Shown here: piece by piece, positions 35,920 through 47,642 of the stretch
Layout of the letters: each line of letters begins with the position of its first letter
Numbering within the stretch: the first letter of the stretch is position 1
Assembly (NCBI GenBank): GCA_001600455.1
Contig: BCKC01000009.1
Span: forward strand, 2,232,001 to 2,296,000
DNA length: 64,000 nt
Origin: Endocalyx cinctus
Taxonomy: Eukaryota > Ascomycota > Sordariomycetes > Amphisphaeriales > Apiosporaceae
Direction: 5' to 3'
The notes under the pieces: model-generated
Database searches by the model: none
What the model was told of the DNA's origin: nothing
Seen by the model: the letters and a program-made list of their open reading frames with translations, nothing else
Made by a program: the position numbers and the translations under genes

Positions 35920-38415
35920 ATGTCGACTCCGCAGGGAAGTCTGCGTCAGCGCAATGTCCCTGCATCTTCCAAAAAGAAGACTCCTTCAGAGACAGCTGGC
36001 GCGGATTCGGAGCTCGATGCCGTCAAGCCGAGCAAGAAGCAACCGAATAGTTCCAATTCCGATCTAAACTATAAGCTCGCCTTTTCAGTTATTACCATTC
36101 TAGCTTTCATATCCAGATTTTGGGGTATTAGCCATCCTAATGAGGTTGTCTTCGACGAGGTTCACTTCGGCAAGGTACGTGTTCTATCTCTTTATCATGC
36201 ATGTCGAAACAGACACCGAATACCACCTTTTTTTCCATGCATTGAGCACCGGTCTGACCGACAATTGCTTTGTCTTCTCGTCTTTTAGTTCGCCTCGTAC
36301 TACCTCGAAAGGACCTACTTCTTCGATGTCCACCCGCCCTTGGGTAAACTCCTTTTCGCCCTCATGGGATACCTTGTTGGCTATGACGGTCATTTCCATT
36401 TCGAGAACATTGGCGACTCGTACGTTGCGAACAAGGTCCCGTACGTCGCGTTTCGTGCCATGCCCGCTATCCTCGGTTCCTTGACCGTTTCCGTGACGTA
36501 CCTTATAATGTGGGAGTCAGGCTATAGTCTACCCGCCTGTGTTGTTGCCGCCGGCCTTGTCTTGTTCGATAACGCTCATATCGGCCAGACTCGCCTGATC
36601 TTGCTAGACGCTACTCTCGTCTTTGCCATGGCTTGCAGTCTCTTGTGCTATATTAAGTTTTATAAATTGAGGCACGAGCCCTTTAGTCGTAAGTGGTGGA
36701 AGTGGTTGATCCTCACGGGATTTGCGCTCTCGTGCGATATCTCCACTAAATATGTCGGAACTTTTGCCTTTGTCACCATCGGCTCCGCCGTCATTATCGA
36801 CCTGTGGGATCTCCTAGACATTAAGCGGCCAGGCGGCGCTTTAGACTTGACTCAGTTCGCGTACCACTTTGCTGCTCGTGCCGTTGGCCTCATCATCCTG
36901 CCCTTCCTCTTCTATCTGTTCTGGTTCCAGGTTCACTTCGCCATACTGACCCGCTCTGGTCCTGGTGATGCTTTCATGACTCCTGAGTTTCAGGAGACTC
37001 TGTCTGATAACGTCATGCTTGCCAATGCCTTCAATATCGACTATTACGACACCATTACTATTCAGCACAAAGAAACGAAGACTTTCCTTCATAGTCATGA
37101 TGCGAAGTATCCTCTCCGATATGACGACGGTCGAGTCTCCAGCCAAGGTCAGCAGGTTACCGGTTATCCGTACAACGATACCAACAACTATTGGCAGATT
37201 CTCCCCATTAATGATGATCATAAAATGGGACAGCATGTCTTGAACCATGATCTTGTTAGACTTCGTCACATCGTGACTGACACTATACTTTTGTCCCACG
37301 ATGTCGCTTCTCCCTACTTCCCAACCAACCAAGAATTTACTACCGCTTCTTTCGAAGATGCGTACGGACCCCGTGCGGAGGACACGCTCTTCGAGGTTAG
37401 GATTGAGCATGGAAAGACGGGTCAAGAATTCAAGAGCGTCTCAAGTCATTTCAAACTGATTCACAACCCTAGCAAAGTAGCCATGTGGACCCACACGAAG
37501 CCGCTTCCCGAATGGGGCCACAAGCAGCAGGAGATCAACGGAAACAAGCAAATTGCTTCAAGCTCCAACGTCTGGCTTGTGGAATCGATCCCATCGCTTC
37601 CAGAAAACTCTCCGCGACGTACTAAGGAAGAACGCAAGGTCAAGTCTATGCCGTTTCTCCAGAAGTGGTTCGAACTTCAGCGTTCGATGTTCTGGCATAA
37701 CAATCAGTTGACCAGCAGCCATCCGTATGCCAGTCAACCGTACCAATGGCCTTTCCTACTTAGAGGTGTGAGCTTCTGGACCCAGAACGACACTCGTGAG
37801 CAGATTTACTTCCTCGGCAACCCGATTGGTTGGTGGTTGGCGAGCAGTTTACTCGCCGTCTATGCGGGTATCATCGGTGCCGACCAAGTTTCCCTTCGTC
37901 GGGGTGTCGATGCCTTGGATCATCGTAAGTGACTTGAAAAAATCCCGAAATTGAATCGAAGTATACTAACCAAGCTTGCAGGCACACGATCGCGTCTATA
38001 TAACTCCACGGGATTCTTTTTCTTGGCCTGGGCCACACACTATTTCCCATTCTTCCTCATGGGACGTCAGCTTTTCTTACATCATTATCTCCCGGCTCAC
38101 CTTGCATCGTGCCTCATTGTGGGTGCTCTTCTTGAATTCGTCTTTAATGTGGAACCATCGGCCGAAGAGCCGAGCTATCAGGAGATCAAGTCGGGTAAGA
38201 AGCAAGCCCCAGGCCCTCGGCGGCACGTCAGCGCCAGAGAGAGATTCTCTGGACAAAGCATGATGCCGGCTTGGATTGGATCGCTTGTCATCCTCCTGTT
38301 GGCCATCGGCGGCTGGTACTTCTTCCTGCCGCTCACCTACGGATACCCTGGCTTGAGCGTCGAACAAGTCCTCCGACGAAAGTGGCTCGGATACGATTTA
38401 CACTTCGCCAAATAA
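35920..38415 (+). CDS. pmt4: Protein O-mannosyltransferase, Pmt4 subfamily
   Basis: An ER membrane enzyme that transfers mannose from dolichyl-phosphate-mannose to Ser/Thr of secretory and membrane proteins. Three exons: 35920-36174, 36289-37924, 37982-38415; 774 aa. A Ser/Lys-rich cytosolic N-terminus (about 1-48) precedes the first membrane helix. The loop-1 active-site motif FDEVHFGKFASYYLERTYFF carries the catalytic Asp-Glu, and VHPPLGKLLFALMGYLVGYD follows. HFHFENIGDSY, VSVTYLIMWESGYSLPACVV and DNAHIGQTRLILLDATLV are family blocks. A lumenal MIR-repeat region spans about 290-480 (NNYWQILPIND, VRLRHIVTDTILLSHD, SHFKLIH). The C-terminal helices end in LRRKWLGYDLHFAK. The YYLERTYFF form and the LHFAK end fit Pmt4 better than Pmt1 or Pmt2. 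Confidence 0.95.
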
Positions 38416-39105
38416 ACTATGGCGAATCTCTTATTTTCTTTACCGGGGAGGTGAAGAGTAAAATGGAACCCAATCTGTAGTTGTAGTTGAGTTAAATAAA
38501 CGTATGGAGGAGAAGTGTACTATTGAACAAAAAGTGTTTGAGATCTAAAATGGGGTCAACGGATAGATGGGTTAATAAGGTGGCGTAGCATCATGATCAT
38601 TAGGCGGTTTTAATTTCTTGATGAGCTAGCTCTCCTATTGTAGTTTGATTATTTCGAGACTATTTATTATATCTAGGCTTTGGTCGATCGCAGCTAAAAG
38701 GCTTTTATGGCGAAATGGTAAAGGCCTAAAACCACTTTTAATCAACTACCTTTCACTACATGCCTAATCCCTTGTTTTTGACCAGGACATATATGACATG
38801 TGGATGTATCGGTAGGGATACCAAGTACGACTATGAAGACATCATTTACCTAGCCGAGGTGACGGACTCTCAAGTCCGGCACTTTAGCTTGGCTTACCTT
38901 AACTTGAAGCGACATGCGTGAGAAAGCTATGATTGAGTAAGTTTTTTTTTTTTTTTTTTCATTTCTCCTTTTTTCATTCACTCCATCATGCGAGCGGAAC
39001 TGCAGAAAGGGCAATAGTATCTAGCTATCGTTGATGTGCCGGTATTTATGGTGCTACTACTATCCGTAATCGTATCCTATCGGCATACAATCAAATCAAT
39101 CTACT
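38416..39105. other. Intergenic between convergent PMT4 and SDR genes
   Basis: AT-rich 3' flanks, a T run at 38942-38959, no gene seen. Confidence 0.6.
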
Positions 39106-40223
39106 CTAGAAGGGAATTACGCTACCATCCCACTTGAAGAAACCGCCATTCTCTTTCCGAGTTACGCCGTCGATAACGTTCATGATACCGGCGATGCATG
39201 CGTCCATATCATCTTCGCCGGAGAAATTGGTCAACCGAGTAGACAGGAAGCCAGGCTGGATGCAAACGATGATCACCTTCCGTCCCTCCTCTTCAAATTC
39301 CCTGGCTAGCGTCACGGAGTTTTGGTTCAGGGCGGCCTTCGCGGCTCTGTAAGCCATGCAGTTTCCGAACGCATTGGCTAAAAAGATATATGGGAAGTGA
39401 TGATTAGTTTCTAGTACGGAAAAAAAAAAGCTGGCCTAAGGGAAGATATGAGAGAGAGAAAACATACTACTGACTGATCCGAGTTCGGAGGAGATATTGA
39501 TTACCTTAGGCTGGGAGGCCATTTCTAGCTTCGGGAGAAAATGTTTAATGGCTAGAAAGGGGCCCTAGAAGAAGACAAAAAATATTGACAATTAGTAAAA
39601 ACAGGTGTGACGTTACGTACAACCTGGGAGAAGGATACGAGACGGTAAACATACCAGAGCCATGACACGGAATCTCTCAACCATCATCTCATTGGTCTGC
39701 TCCTGCCAGGATTTAGGAAACGGTGGAAGACCTGTTTGTTATTATTATTATTATAAGGCATCAGCGTTTTATCCACGTCTATTTATTGTGGTATTATACC
39801 GTTTCGTCATATGGATGAAATTAGTACCTCCGACGTTGATGAGGATATCTATGGGTCGATCACCATAGTCAGCGGCGGCTTCCTTGACGGTGTCTTCATC
39901 GAGGTAGTCTAGTCGAAGGATCGTCGCTCCCGTGTTCTTGAGCTATTATAACATTATAGGTAAGCAAGTAGCAACAGAAAGAAAAATATATTGTGTAGAG
40001 AAAGAGAAGGGCGTTTTCATACGTCATCTACGCTGGGATCATTCGTAGTTTGAGGTCGAATGGTACCGGTAACATTGCAGCCACGGTCAGTGAAGGACCG
40101 GACAAGGTTGAGACCGATACCTCGATTTGCGCCTGACGAAGTTAATTATTATACAACTTTTTTTTTTGTTTTGTTTGGAAGAAAGGACAACTTACCTATG
40201 ATTAAGAGGTTTGATTTTGACAT
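39106..40223 (-). CDS. Short-chain dehydrogenase/reductase (C-factor/sniffer-like)
   Basis: A classical NAD(P)-dependent SDR. Six exons: 40223-40196, 40132-40023, 39942-39828, 39731-39655, 39564-39468, 39377-39106; 232 aa, all phases consistent. The cofactor motif GANRGIGLNL sits near residue 10, DYLDED follows beta-4, NVGG takes the place of NNAG, SS in VINISSELGS gives the catalytic Ser, and Tyr152/Lys156 in YRAAKAALN complete the active site. PGFLSTRLTNFSG follows as the usual PG-T loop. The subgroup resembles C-signal/sniffer-type SDRs, whose fungal substrates are unknown. Transcription is away from PMT4; it shares strand with the flavoprotein upstream but no functional link is evident. 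Confidence 0.9.
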
Positions 40224-41045
40224 CTTGCTTTGTTGTTCGTTGAGAAAGGTGGTACTTGTAGTGGAAAGGATACTTTAGTTTAATGGTGAAGAAGTGAGGT
40301 CAGTGATGAAGAGAGAGACCTCAGTTGACTCTGAAGTTTTAAATATTTTGTATTTCCATATCCATCCATGGATATACAACCTATCTATGGATACACGTAT
40401 GATTCCGGGCCTTTGTGCTTCGTCTTGGTCTTGGTTATCGTTCCTGCTATATTGCTTTAGTGATTTACATATCATACCTCCCCTGCTATTATCGTAATCA
40501 ACGTAACGCAAAATTTCTGAATTGTTTGTTTGCTAATGGAAATATTCCGTCTTTTTCTCGCTTAATAAATAACAATATCATTAATTCTCTCGGTTAAGCT
40601 GTTCTCTTTTATCTAGTCTTGAAGTATCTGATCCCCTTTTAAATAGCTGTGTGATACCGACATTACATCCATATAGACTATAGTCTATGCGTATGATGCA
40701 TTATTTCATCCTCGCCTGTTAAGAAATTAAATAGAGAAGAACATGCTTATACCTATGCCTGTGCAAACTTGCAGTCGTCAATCTGAGATATCCCACATTT
40801 TGATTTCATCCAGCATCCGGGGTTAATACCAGTAAAGTTACTTGCTTTAGGGGGCCATCGTCCTATTTGGACATAGAACCTTGCTGGATATATGCTTCTT
40901 GAAATAAAACTCAACACAAGTTGAGTATATGCCAGACAGCTGTTCAACAATAGCAAGCTCAATAGAATCAAGTCTCGGCAACCATATCAATGGAGACGCC
41001 TACCTATATGACTGTAGCAAGTAATCAGTTAACTTGCAACGTAAG
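40224..41045. other. Intergenic, AT-rich
   Basis: Promoter side of the SDR gene and 3' flank of the flavoprotein gene. Holds one copy of the ATCCATGGATAT core (40364-40375) and short overlapping ORFs on both strands without features. Confidence 0.6.
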
Positions 41046-42898
41046 TCAAAAGCCGCTTGTCACGTTTCGAAGAAGATCTTCTGCCACGATTTTCCCGGCA
41101 AGCCAGCTTAAATTAACCGTATTCCCTATATTCCCGATGGCCGATGTCCACCAAACACCGCCGTCCGTTATCTTGAAACTGGGAAACGTCGTCTGCGGTA
41201 TGAGGAGTGGATATGCATCCTTCATCTGTGCATGATTGATTAGCTACTATGTACACCGTAGGCTCTGTACGAATATCCTTTCTTACCTGTTTCTGATAAA
41301 TCCATGTGATATCAAAGTCCTCCTTGAGACGCTCGGTCACGTCCTTGTCCGAGAGGACGCGGAAGAGATATTCGATAGAGGCCTGTCCATCGGGGAGAGT
41401 GCGGACCAGTTTCCTCACGAACGCCATCTCGTAGATATCACCGTCTTCTTTGTCTCTATTCTCTAGGAACAGGTGTTCCGGCATCGTATCGAAGCTACGC
41501 AGCGTTTCGGCCGGGGTTCTTTCCGAAGTGGTGAAAAGCGTGAGCTGAGCCGATCGGAGATGGGCGACGTGGTTGAGGATATCCGGGATAGCGGCCTCGT
41601 CAAAGTCGTAGGTGCTCGTAGGGTTCTGAAACACGTCGCGGAACAGGTCGCCGTCCGAAGATGCGAGAATTACGCGGTCGAACGATTCTTCCTCCTCGTA
41701 TAACCCCGTGTACGGCGATTTCGGCCTTCGGGTGGGGTGGTATCGTATGACCCAAGTCGACGTGTCTTCGTAGTCCCGAGAACGTTTTAACCCGGTAACG
41801 CGGGTCGAGGTGTGGAGATCGATATCAAGTTTGCGAACGACTCGCTCGAAACGCCCGACCAAGTCCTCTCCGACGGCGGCCATCGTGGCCGAGTGGGCTA
41901 CTTGCTCGGCGGCCATCTTCAGAGCCAGCCCGTTCACGTCGGCGAGGCGTTGACCGCCGTGGACGCGACGGACTTGGGGTGCCAGGACCTCGCTCGCGAA
42001 AGGGTCGCCGATACCGTACCTGCCGAGCACCTCTTCGGCCGAGCGCATCCACGCGTTGAGCGAGTCCATTGAGTTCAATATCGTCCGCACGTCCGGCGGC
42101 GGCAGTGGGTCGAGGGCCATTTTAGCGAGGCGATTTCGGAGCAGCACTCCTACGTCGTAAGCCATGCCAGCAGTTCGCGTAAACGAGAATCCATACCGCA
42201 AGAAGAGACCTACCCATGACGATGCCGGGGTCTTACGGTAAGGCGCCGTGGTCTGCGTCACAAGCCCTCCGTCGGCGTAGCTAGCGGCGGGGGACGAGGT
42301 GTGCGTCAGCTTATTGATTTTACGTCTTTCTAAGTATGGTAGGTCAAAGAGAGGGGCCCGTCTGCTTCTAGCGAGGGAATCTTGTTTATATGCAAGAATG
42401 AAAGGAGGCGGATAGATAAATAAGATACTCACTAGGCTACTTGCTGGCCGGCTAGTTCCTGGAACTCGATCTTATCTCCCAATATATCTTCGGAATCCTT
42501 TACAGCCAAGCCGTTATTCCACAGAAGGGAGGCGCCGGCGACATCTTCGGCCGTGATGGGCTGCTGCATGTGATCCTCGTACGGATAAACGAGTTCGCCC
42601 GCGGAGTCGTCTAGGGATAGCTGGCCCCCCACTCGCGACGCCGACTCAAACAAGGCGATCTCGAATTTGATATTTCCGCGCCGGGCCTCTGGGGAATTTC
42701 GGAGGTGGTGTGCTGCCGAGATGCCTGCCGGTCCAGCTCCTGAAATTTCGGAAAAATCAAGTCAGTTTTCTGTTCATAATCCACTAAAATTGTCGGATTC
42801 GGTCGGTGTAAACCGGATAAAATATCGAGATACATACCGATAATAGCGACCTTATAAATTGGGGTGCGGGGGAGTCGGTGTGTCGGTATAGCCCCCAT
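41046..42898 (-). CDS. Prenylcysteine-oxidase-like FAD protein
   Basis: A flavoprotein of the prenylcysteine oxidase/lyase family, which releases the isoprenoid from prenylated cysteine. Four exons: 42898-42838, 42739-42433, 42280-41287, 41225-41046; 513 aa. The FAD-binding start is rebuilt across intron 1 as KVAIIGAGPAGISAAHHLRN. The second exon carries FESASRVGGQLS and DHMQQPITAEDVAG. The C-terminus reads LIPQTTFPSFKITDGGVWWTSA and GNTVNLSWLAGKIVAEDLL, typical of the lyase domain. I used the first in-frame ATG, at 42898. An open hydrophobic stretch just upstream (AFFSVVIFFVLFPISWKL) has no ATG before a stop, so a signal anchor could exist only through a further 5' exon or a non-ATG start. 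Activity is inferred from family only. Confidence 0.86.
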
Positions 42899-44596
42899 CA
42901 ACTTCCATGAGATGGGGAATAAGACAAAAAAAATGACCACAGAGAAGAAGGCAAACCCCGCTGTGTTGAGGCATGATTGGCTACCGTGCTTTCCTTTACG
43001 ACGCCGAAATGTTTAGAACGTATTCTTATCTTTGATGGTGTTCACGACGGCTTTACCTTTACCTCTAGTATGAAGGAGTGGTGTCTCCTCGTCTGCGCGC
43101 TGATAAGCGCCTCTTTCGGCGTACGGAGGTGGAGGGGTGGGCGGGGTAGAGGGAGGATGTGATCTCATAAACGCCATAACAGAAGGTGAGAAATTGCGAA
43201 ATTTGCCTTGCGCTTTTGTGACGGTCTTGTCATAGAGAGTCGAATTGAACTGTTCGAGATAAATACAAGTCTAAGTCAGGGAGGCCAACATCTTCGGGTC
43301 CCGGCTTTACGTTTATCGGTGGCTTGGATGTTGGTTGGTAACACAGCCTGCATAGCAGCCTTATCATAAGCACCTGATACACAGCGAATCCATCGGGGAA
43401 ATCAATCTGCCTTGGACCGTGCATCATAACAAGAACTTGTCACCAATATCTCTAGAAAATAATTCTCAATTATATGTGTGATATCAATCGCATGATAGTA
43501 ACTATTATTGTCGTTGTTGTTATACAGACTAGGACTTGCTTAACCTAGAACTCTGAATAGTATCGAAAACTTCGAGAATATGACTTAAAAGAGATGCCTA
43601 GTATACCCTGGATGGGTATGACTAATGACGAGATATATAGAAACTCGGCCGCAAGACAAGTTGAAATTCTTCTTCTACTATCAACCGCTTCATAGGTGTA
43701 AAAGTAATGAGACACGAGGTATATTGAAGTTTTCACACCATATCCTATACTAAGCAGGAAAAACACCGGTATATACTCGAATCAGGTGAGATAAATATAG
43801 GACGGCGACATATATAAGTCTGTGCTGAATGCTGCTCTAGCTGATCGGCAGGCTAGGTCCCGTTCCAGGTAGACAAGTGTTGCATGACGTGATTCTCGTA
43901 AGAACCAACCATCGCAAAGATAGATATTACCAGTACCCTTTTACCGGTCACCCAGCTCAACTTTCTCCCGAAAGAACATTCCACCGACGGAACCTCCCCT
44001 CCCCAATATTTGATCCTTCAATCCAACGTACTCAGAGAGAAGAAAAAAATCCTGGTTTGTTACTCTGGGATTTTTCTTCCCGCTCCACTATACTACGCGG
44101 GAAGTCGACCGAGATGCGCGGTGGTGTGGTGGATGTAACCTCAGTCAGGGCCACACGTCCCCCCTTTCTCCACGCCTTTCTCAGGCTAAAGATGCCGGTA
44201 CATCTAGACGAGTCGGCGTGTACTCACAAAAGAAAATAAACGGGCCGTGAGGAAATGAGATGATCAGAGGATAGCAATAATGGATATAGTATAGATGAAT
44301 GTTTTAAAATGTCTTTTAAGATGGCACTGCCTTGCCACGCGTAACTGGAGGGGGTAGGAATGAGCTAGATCTTGTTTTTTGAAAACCGGACGGTTTTGCC
44401 TCCAGTGACAGCTGATATATGTAGATCGTAGCCGGGCGATACTGGATAGTCCAGGACCAGAGGATTTTTAATAATTCAGATCCAGCTGCCCGAGACTGCT
44501 TGGACTCTAGCAGGTCAATATTAGGTTTTGGACCGAAGTGGTTTGAGCTACCGCATTCTTCTGATAGATGCAACAAAAAAATAGCATCCATTCAAA
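42899..44596. other. Divergent intergenic region flavoprotein / chitinase
   Basis: Includes the hydrophobic open stretch next to the flavoprotein start and a 120-codon plus ORF (43877-44239) of basic, featureless composition that I do not accept as a gene. No RNA gene seen. Confidence 0.55.
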
Positions 44597-46342
44597 ATGA
44601 TGAGTCAAGGGCACTGGGCTCTCGCCCAAGTTCTCCTCGCCGGCATTGCGTCCGGGATGGTATCGAACGGTTCCCTCGCAAATACAACTACAACGGTCTC
44701 TATACCCACAACGATTCACGCCTCCGCCCCTTTTCCATTCACGAACAACACAAACCCTCCTAACCCCGGGCAATCGTCGACGGGGATAGGAAACTTCAGC
44801 GTCAGCAGCACGATCTCGATCACGAGCGATGTCAGTCCCACGGTTGACCCCTCGACCAGCACCGTCCAATTTCCCAACGGAACGGCCACTAGTCAAACGA
44901 CGACGCAGTTACCCACGCCTACCGAGATTACGGGAATAATACCGGTGCCTCCTCCGGGACCGTTCAGGGGATTTAAGAATGCCGTATATTTCACAAGTTG
45001 GTAAGATAAAAGCTTTTTTTTTTTTTTCTTCTGTGTGATATTCTTTTCTACGTTGAAAAATAGAAATAAAAATAAAGCTGATTGTCGTGACTTTCGTCCT
45101 CGAAAGGGGCACTTACATGTCGGACTACCACCCGCAAGAGCTCCCCGTATCGGAGATAACGCACATCTTCTACGCCTTCGCCGACATAGCGCCCAACGGG
45201 ACCGTCCTCTCGTCGAACCCGGCCGTCGACGTCCAGAAGCGGTACCCGCGGGACACCGGGGAGCCCGGCGGGCGGAACGCGTACGGCGTCGTGAAGCAGC
45301 TGTACCTGCACAAGAAGCGGAACCGCAACCTCAAGGTCCTGCTCTCGATCGGCGGCTGGGACTACTCGCCCAAGTTCGCCGCCGTCGCGGCGTCGGCGGC
45401 CGCGCGCGCGGCCTTTGCCCGCTCCGCGCTCGCGCTCGTGCTCGACTGGGGCTTCGACGGCGTCGACCTCGACTGGGAGTACCCGGCCGACGAGGCCGAC
45501 GGGGAGAATTTCCTGAAGCTCATCGCCGCCTGCCGCGCCGCGTTCGACGGGTACTCGTTCCGTCGGCACTTACCGTATCGCTTCTTGATCTCCGTCGCGA
45601 GCTCGGCGAGCCCGGCGAATCACAAGTTTATGAATCTCGCCAAGATGAACAAATACGTGGATATCTGGTGAGTGGTTTTTTTTTTTTGTGTCTGTCCTTT
45701 ACCCTTCTCTCTCATTAAGAAATCATTATCGTTTGTTAATAATTACCTATATCCTTCAGGAACCTGATGGCGTACGACTACTCCGGAAGCTGGGACCCCA
45801 CGAGCGGGCACCAATCCAACGTCTTCGCCTGGGGCGCGGGCGCGCAATCTTCTTCGCCCGGGATCAACACGGACGCGGCCGTGACGCTGTACGAGGGGCA
45901 AGGGATCCACCCGCGCAAGATCCTCATGGGCCTGCCGCTGTACGGGCGCTCGTTCGAGGGCACGTCGGGCCTGGGGCAGAACTACACCGGCGTCGGCGCG
46001 GGCGGGCCCCAGCCCGGCGTCCTCTACTACAAGGATCTGCCCAAGGAGGGCGCGTCGGTGCGGTACGACGACGTGGCGGAGGCGACGTACAGCTACGACC
46101 CGAGCACGCGCGAACTGATCTCGTACGACGACGTGCGCAGCGCCGAGTTCAAGGCCCGCTACATCGAGGCTAAGCGCCTCGGCGGCGCCTTCTTCTGGGA
46201 GTCGAGCGGCGATAAGGCGGGCGCTCGGAGCCTCGTGAATACCATGTCCAAAAATTTGGACTGGCTCGATGAGAGCCCGAATAACCTTCATTATCCGACT
46301 AGCATGTATAGGAATATTCGACTCGGGATGCCCGGGGAATAG
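44597..46342 (+). CDS. GH18 chitinase with Ser/Thr-rich N-terminal extension
   Basis: An endo- or exo-acting chitin hydrolase, probably secreted or wall-associated. Three exons: 44597-45000, 45107-45667, 45760-46342; 515 aa. The first about 28 residues form a plausible signal peptide (VLLAGIASGMVSNGSLA). Residues about 29-120 are Ser/Thr/Pro-rich, likely O-mannosylated. The TIM barrel starts NAVYFTSWGTYMSDYHPQEL. Conserved blocks are LKVLLSIGGWDYSPKF (beta-3) and GFDGVDLDWEYP with the catalytic DxxDxDxE ending at Glu259, then NLMAYDYSGSW and LGGAFFWESSGD. All catalytic acids are present. No chitin-binding or LysM module is visible. Exons 2-3 are very GC-rich with CGC/GCC runs, unlike exon 1. 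It converges on the FAH-family gene 377 bp away. Confidence 0.93.
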
Positions 46343-46719
46343 TTCTAAGGGAAGAAATACAAAAAAACCCAATTTTTATCTACATTATTTTCTGCGGTAT
46401 ACTGAAATACATGTGATTGCGTCGTAAGAAAGGGGGAAAAAAAAGGAGGTGGGGGTTTGGCTGGAGTTTCATAATATTTGGTTTATTTAAATTCAAGATA
46501 GGCATTTGATGCTGACTGGAAGTAATGCATCTGCCGGAGATTGTATTGAGCAATGTGTACGGGGAAATGTAGGAGAAATACGTGTATATACAAAAAATAT
46601 ATATTTTCGGGTTTGAACAATCAATTTTATACTTGGTCAACATTTTACAATTGAAGTCATATATGTTCCAACGATTAATATATACCGCGTCAATACAACT
46701 CTCGAAGAAAGCCTAGTTC
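46343..46719. other. Intergenic between convergent genes
   Basis: AT-rich 3' flanks of the chitinase and FAH-family genes; an 87-codon minus ORF with low-complexity composition is not credible. Confidence 0.6.
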
Positions 46720-47642
46720 TTATGTCTCAGCGTACACGTACGAACTGGTCGACTCTTCGACGTTTACTTCAATTTTAGCCTCTTCGAGCTCCTTGCCGTC
46801 GACCTTGATACCGGCGCGCATGACATCTCCGGGGACGACCGGGCCTACGCCCTTCGGGGTACCGGTTAAGACGATATCGCCCTTTTCGAGGGCCATGACC
46901 TTAGAGATGTCGCTCAGCATCCGGGGGATCCTGAACAACATGAGCTCGGTTGAGTCGTTCTGCTTGACCTCGTTGTTGACCGTCAGGTAGAGCTCAATCG
47001 CGTGAGGGTTGGGTATGGCGGACTTGGCGATGATGTTGCTCATCGGCAGAAAGGTGTCAAAACCCTTGGCGATAGACCAGGGTAAGCCCTTCTTCTTGGC
47101 CTCATTCTGGACGTTCCTAGCCGTCATGTCGATGCTGAGGGCATAGCCTGGAGGATGAATAATAAGTTGTGATCTATAAGAGGGAAATCCTCGCCAGACA
47201 GAAGTATTAAGGGAAAAAAAAAAAAAAAAAAGGTGGACCAAGACTAAGGAAAGTGAAATATTTACGAGCGACCTACTTTCAATGGCGTCCAAAGCGCCTT
47301 TCTCGTCATCTTCTTTCAGATCTTTGACGGTCTTGCCCATAATCAGGGCAAGTTCGACTTCATAGTGAAGATTGACACCTTTGGGCTGGATGACGGGACC
47401 AGCGCCAGGAAGAAGTATGGAAGAAGTAGGCTTCAGGAAGAAAAAAGGCTGCTTAGGCCTTGCACTGTTCAATTCGGTGATATGATCGCTATTCTTGACA
47501 TGAGTCTCTTTGTTCAGGTGACAAAAGCAGGCAAAAGGAGTTGAGATGAGTCTTACGCGTAATTTCGTCCGATACAGACGACCTTACCAGCCTGCCTCAA
47601 GGATGACGCTGAAGAAGCCATGCCGCGACGGAAAACGTTCAT
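46720..47642 (-). CDS. FAH-family acylpyruvase / oxaloacetate tautomerase-like (FAHD1)
   Basis: A fumarylacetoacetate-hydrolase-fold enzyme. FAHD1-type members hydrolyse acylpyruvates, decarboxylate oxaloacetate or tautomerise it, usually in mitochondria. Three exons: 47642-47557, 47488-47277, 47147-46720; 241 aa. The N-terminus MNVFRRGMASSASSLRQAGK is a possible targeting peptide; a second Met at residue 8 could give a cytosolic form. Family marks: CIGRNYADH across intron 1, PFFFLKPTSSIL, the metal-binding HYEVELALIMGK, DMTARNVQNEAKKKGLPWSIAKGFDTF, and the C-terminal GDIVLTGTPKGVGPVVPGD. The donor after exon 2 (GTAGGT) is less common but restores SYALSIDMTARN exactly. Confidence 0.92.

Noticed and set aside
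37019..37425. Frames overlapping the PMT4 MIR region on both strands
   Set aside because: Shadows of a strongly supported mannosyltransferase exon.
43877..44239. 120-codon plus ORF upstream of the chitinase
   Set aside because: Basic, repeat-free but featureless composition, no homologous blocks known to me, and no splice or start context of note.
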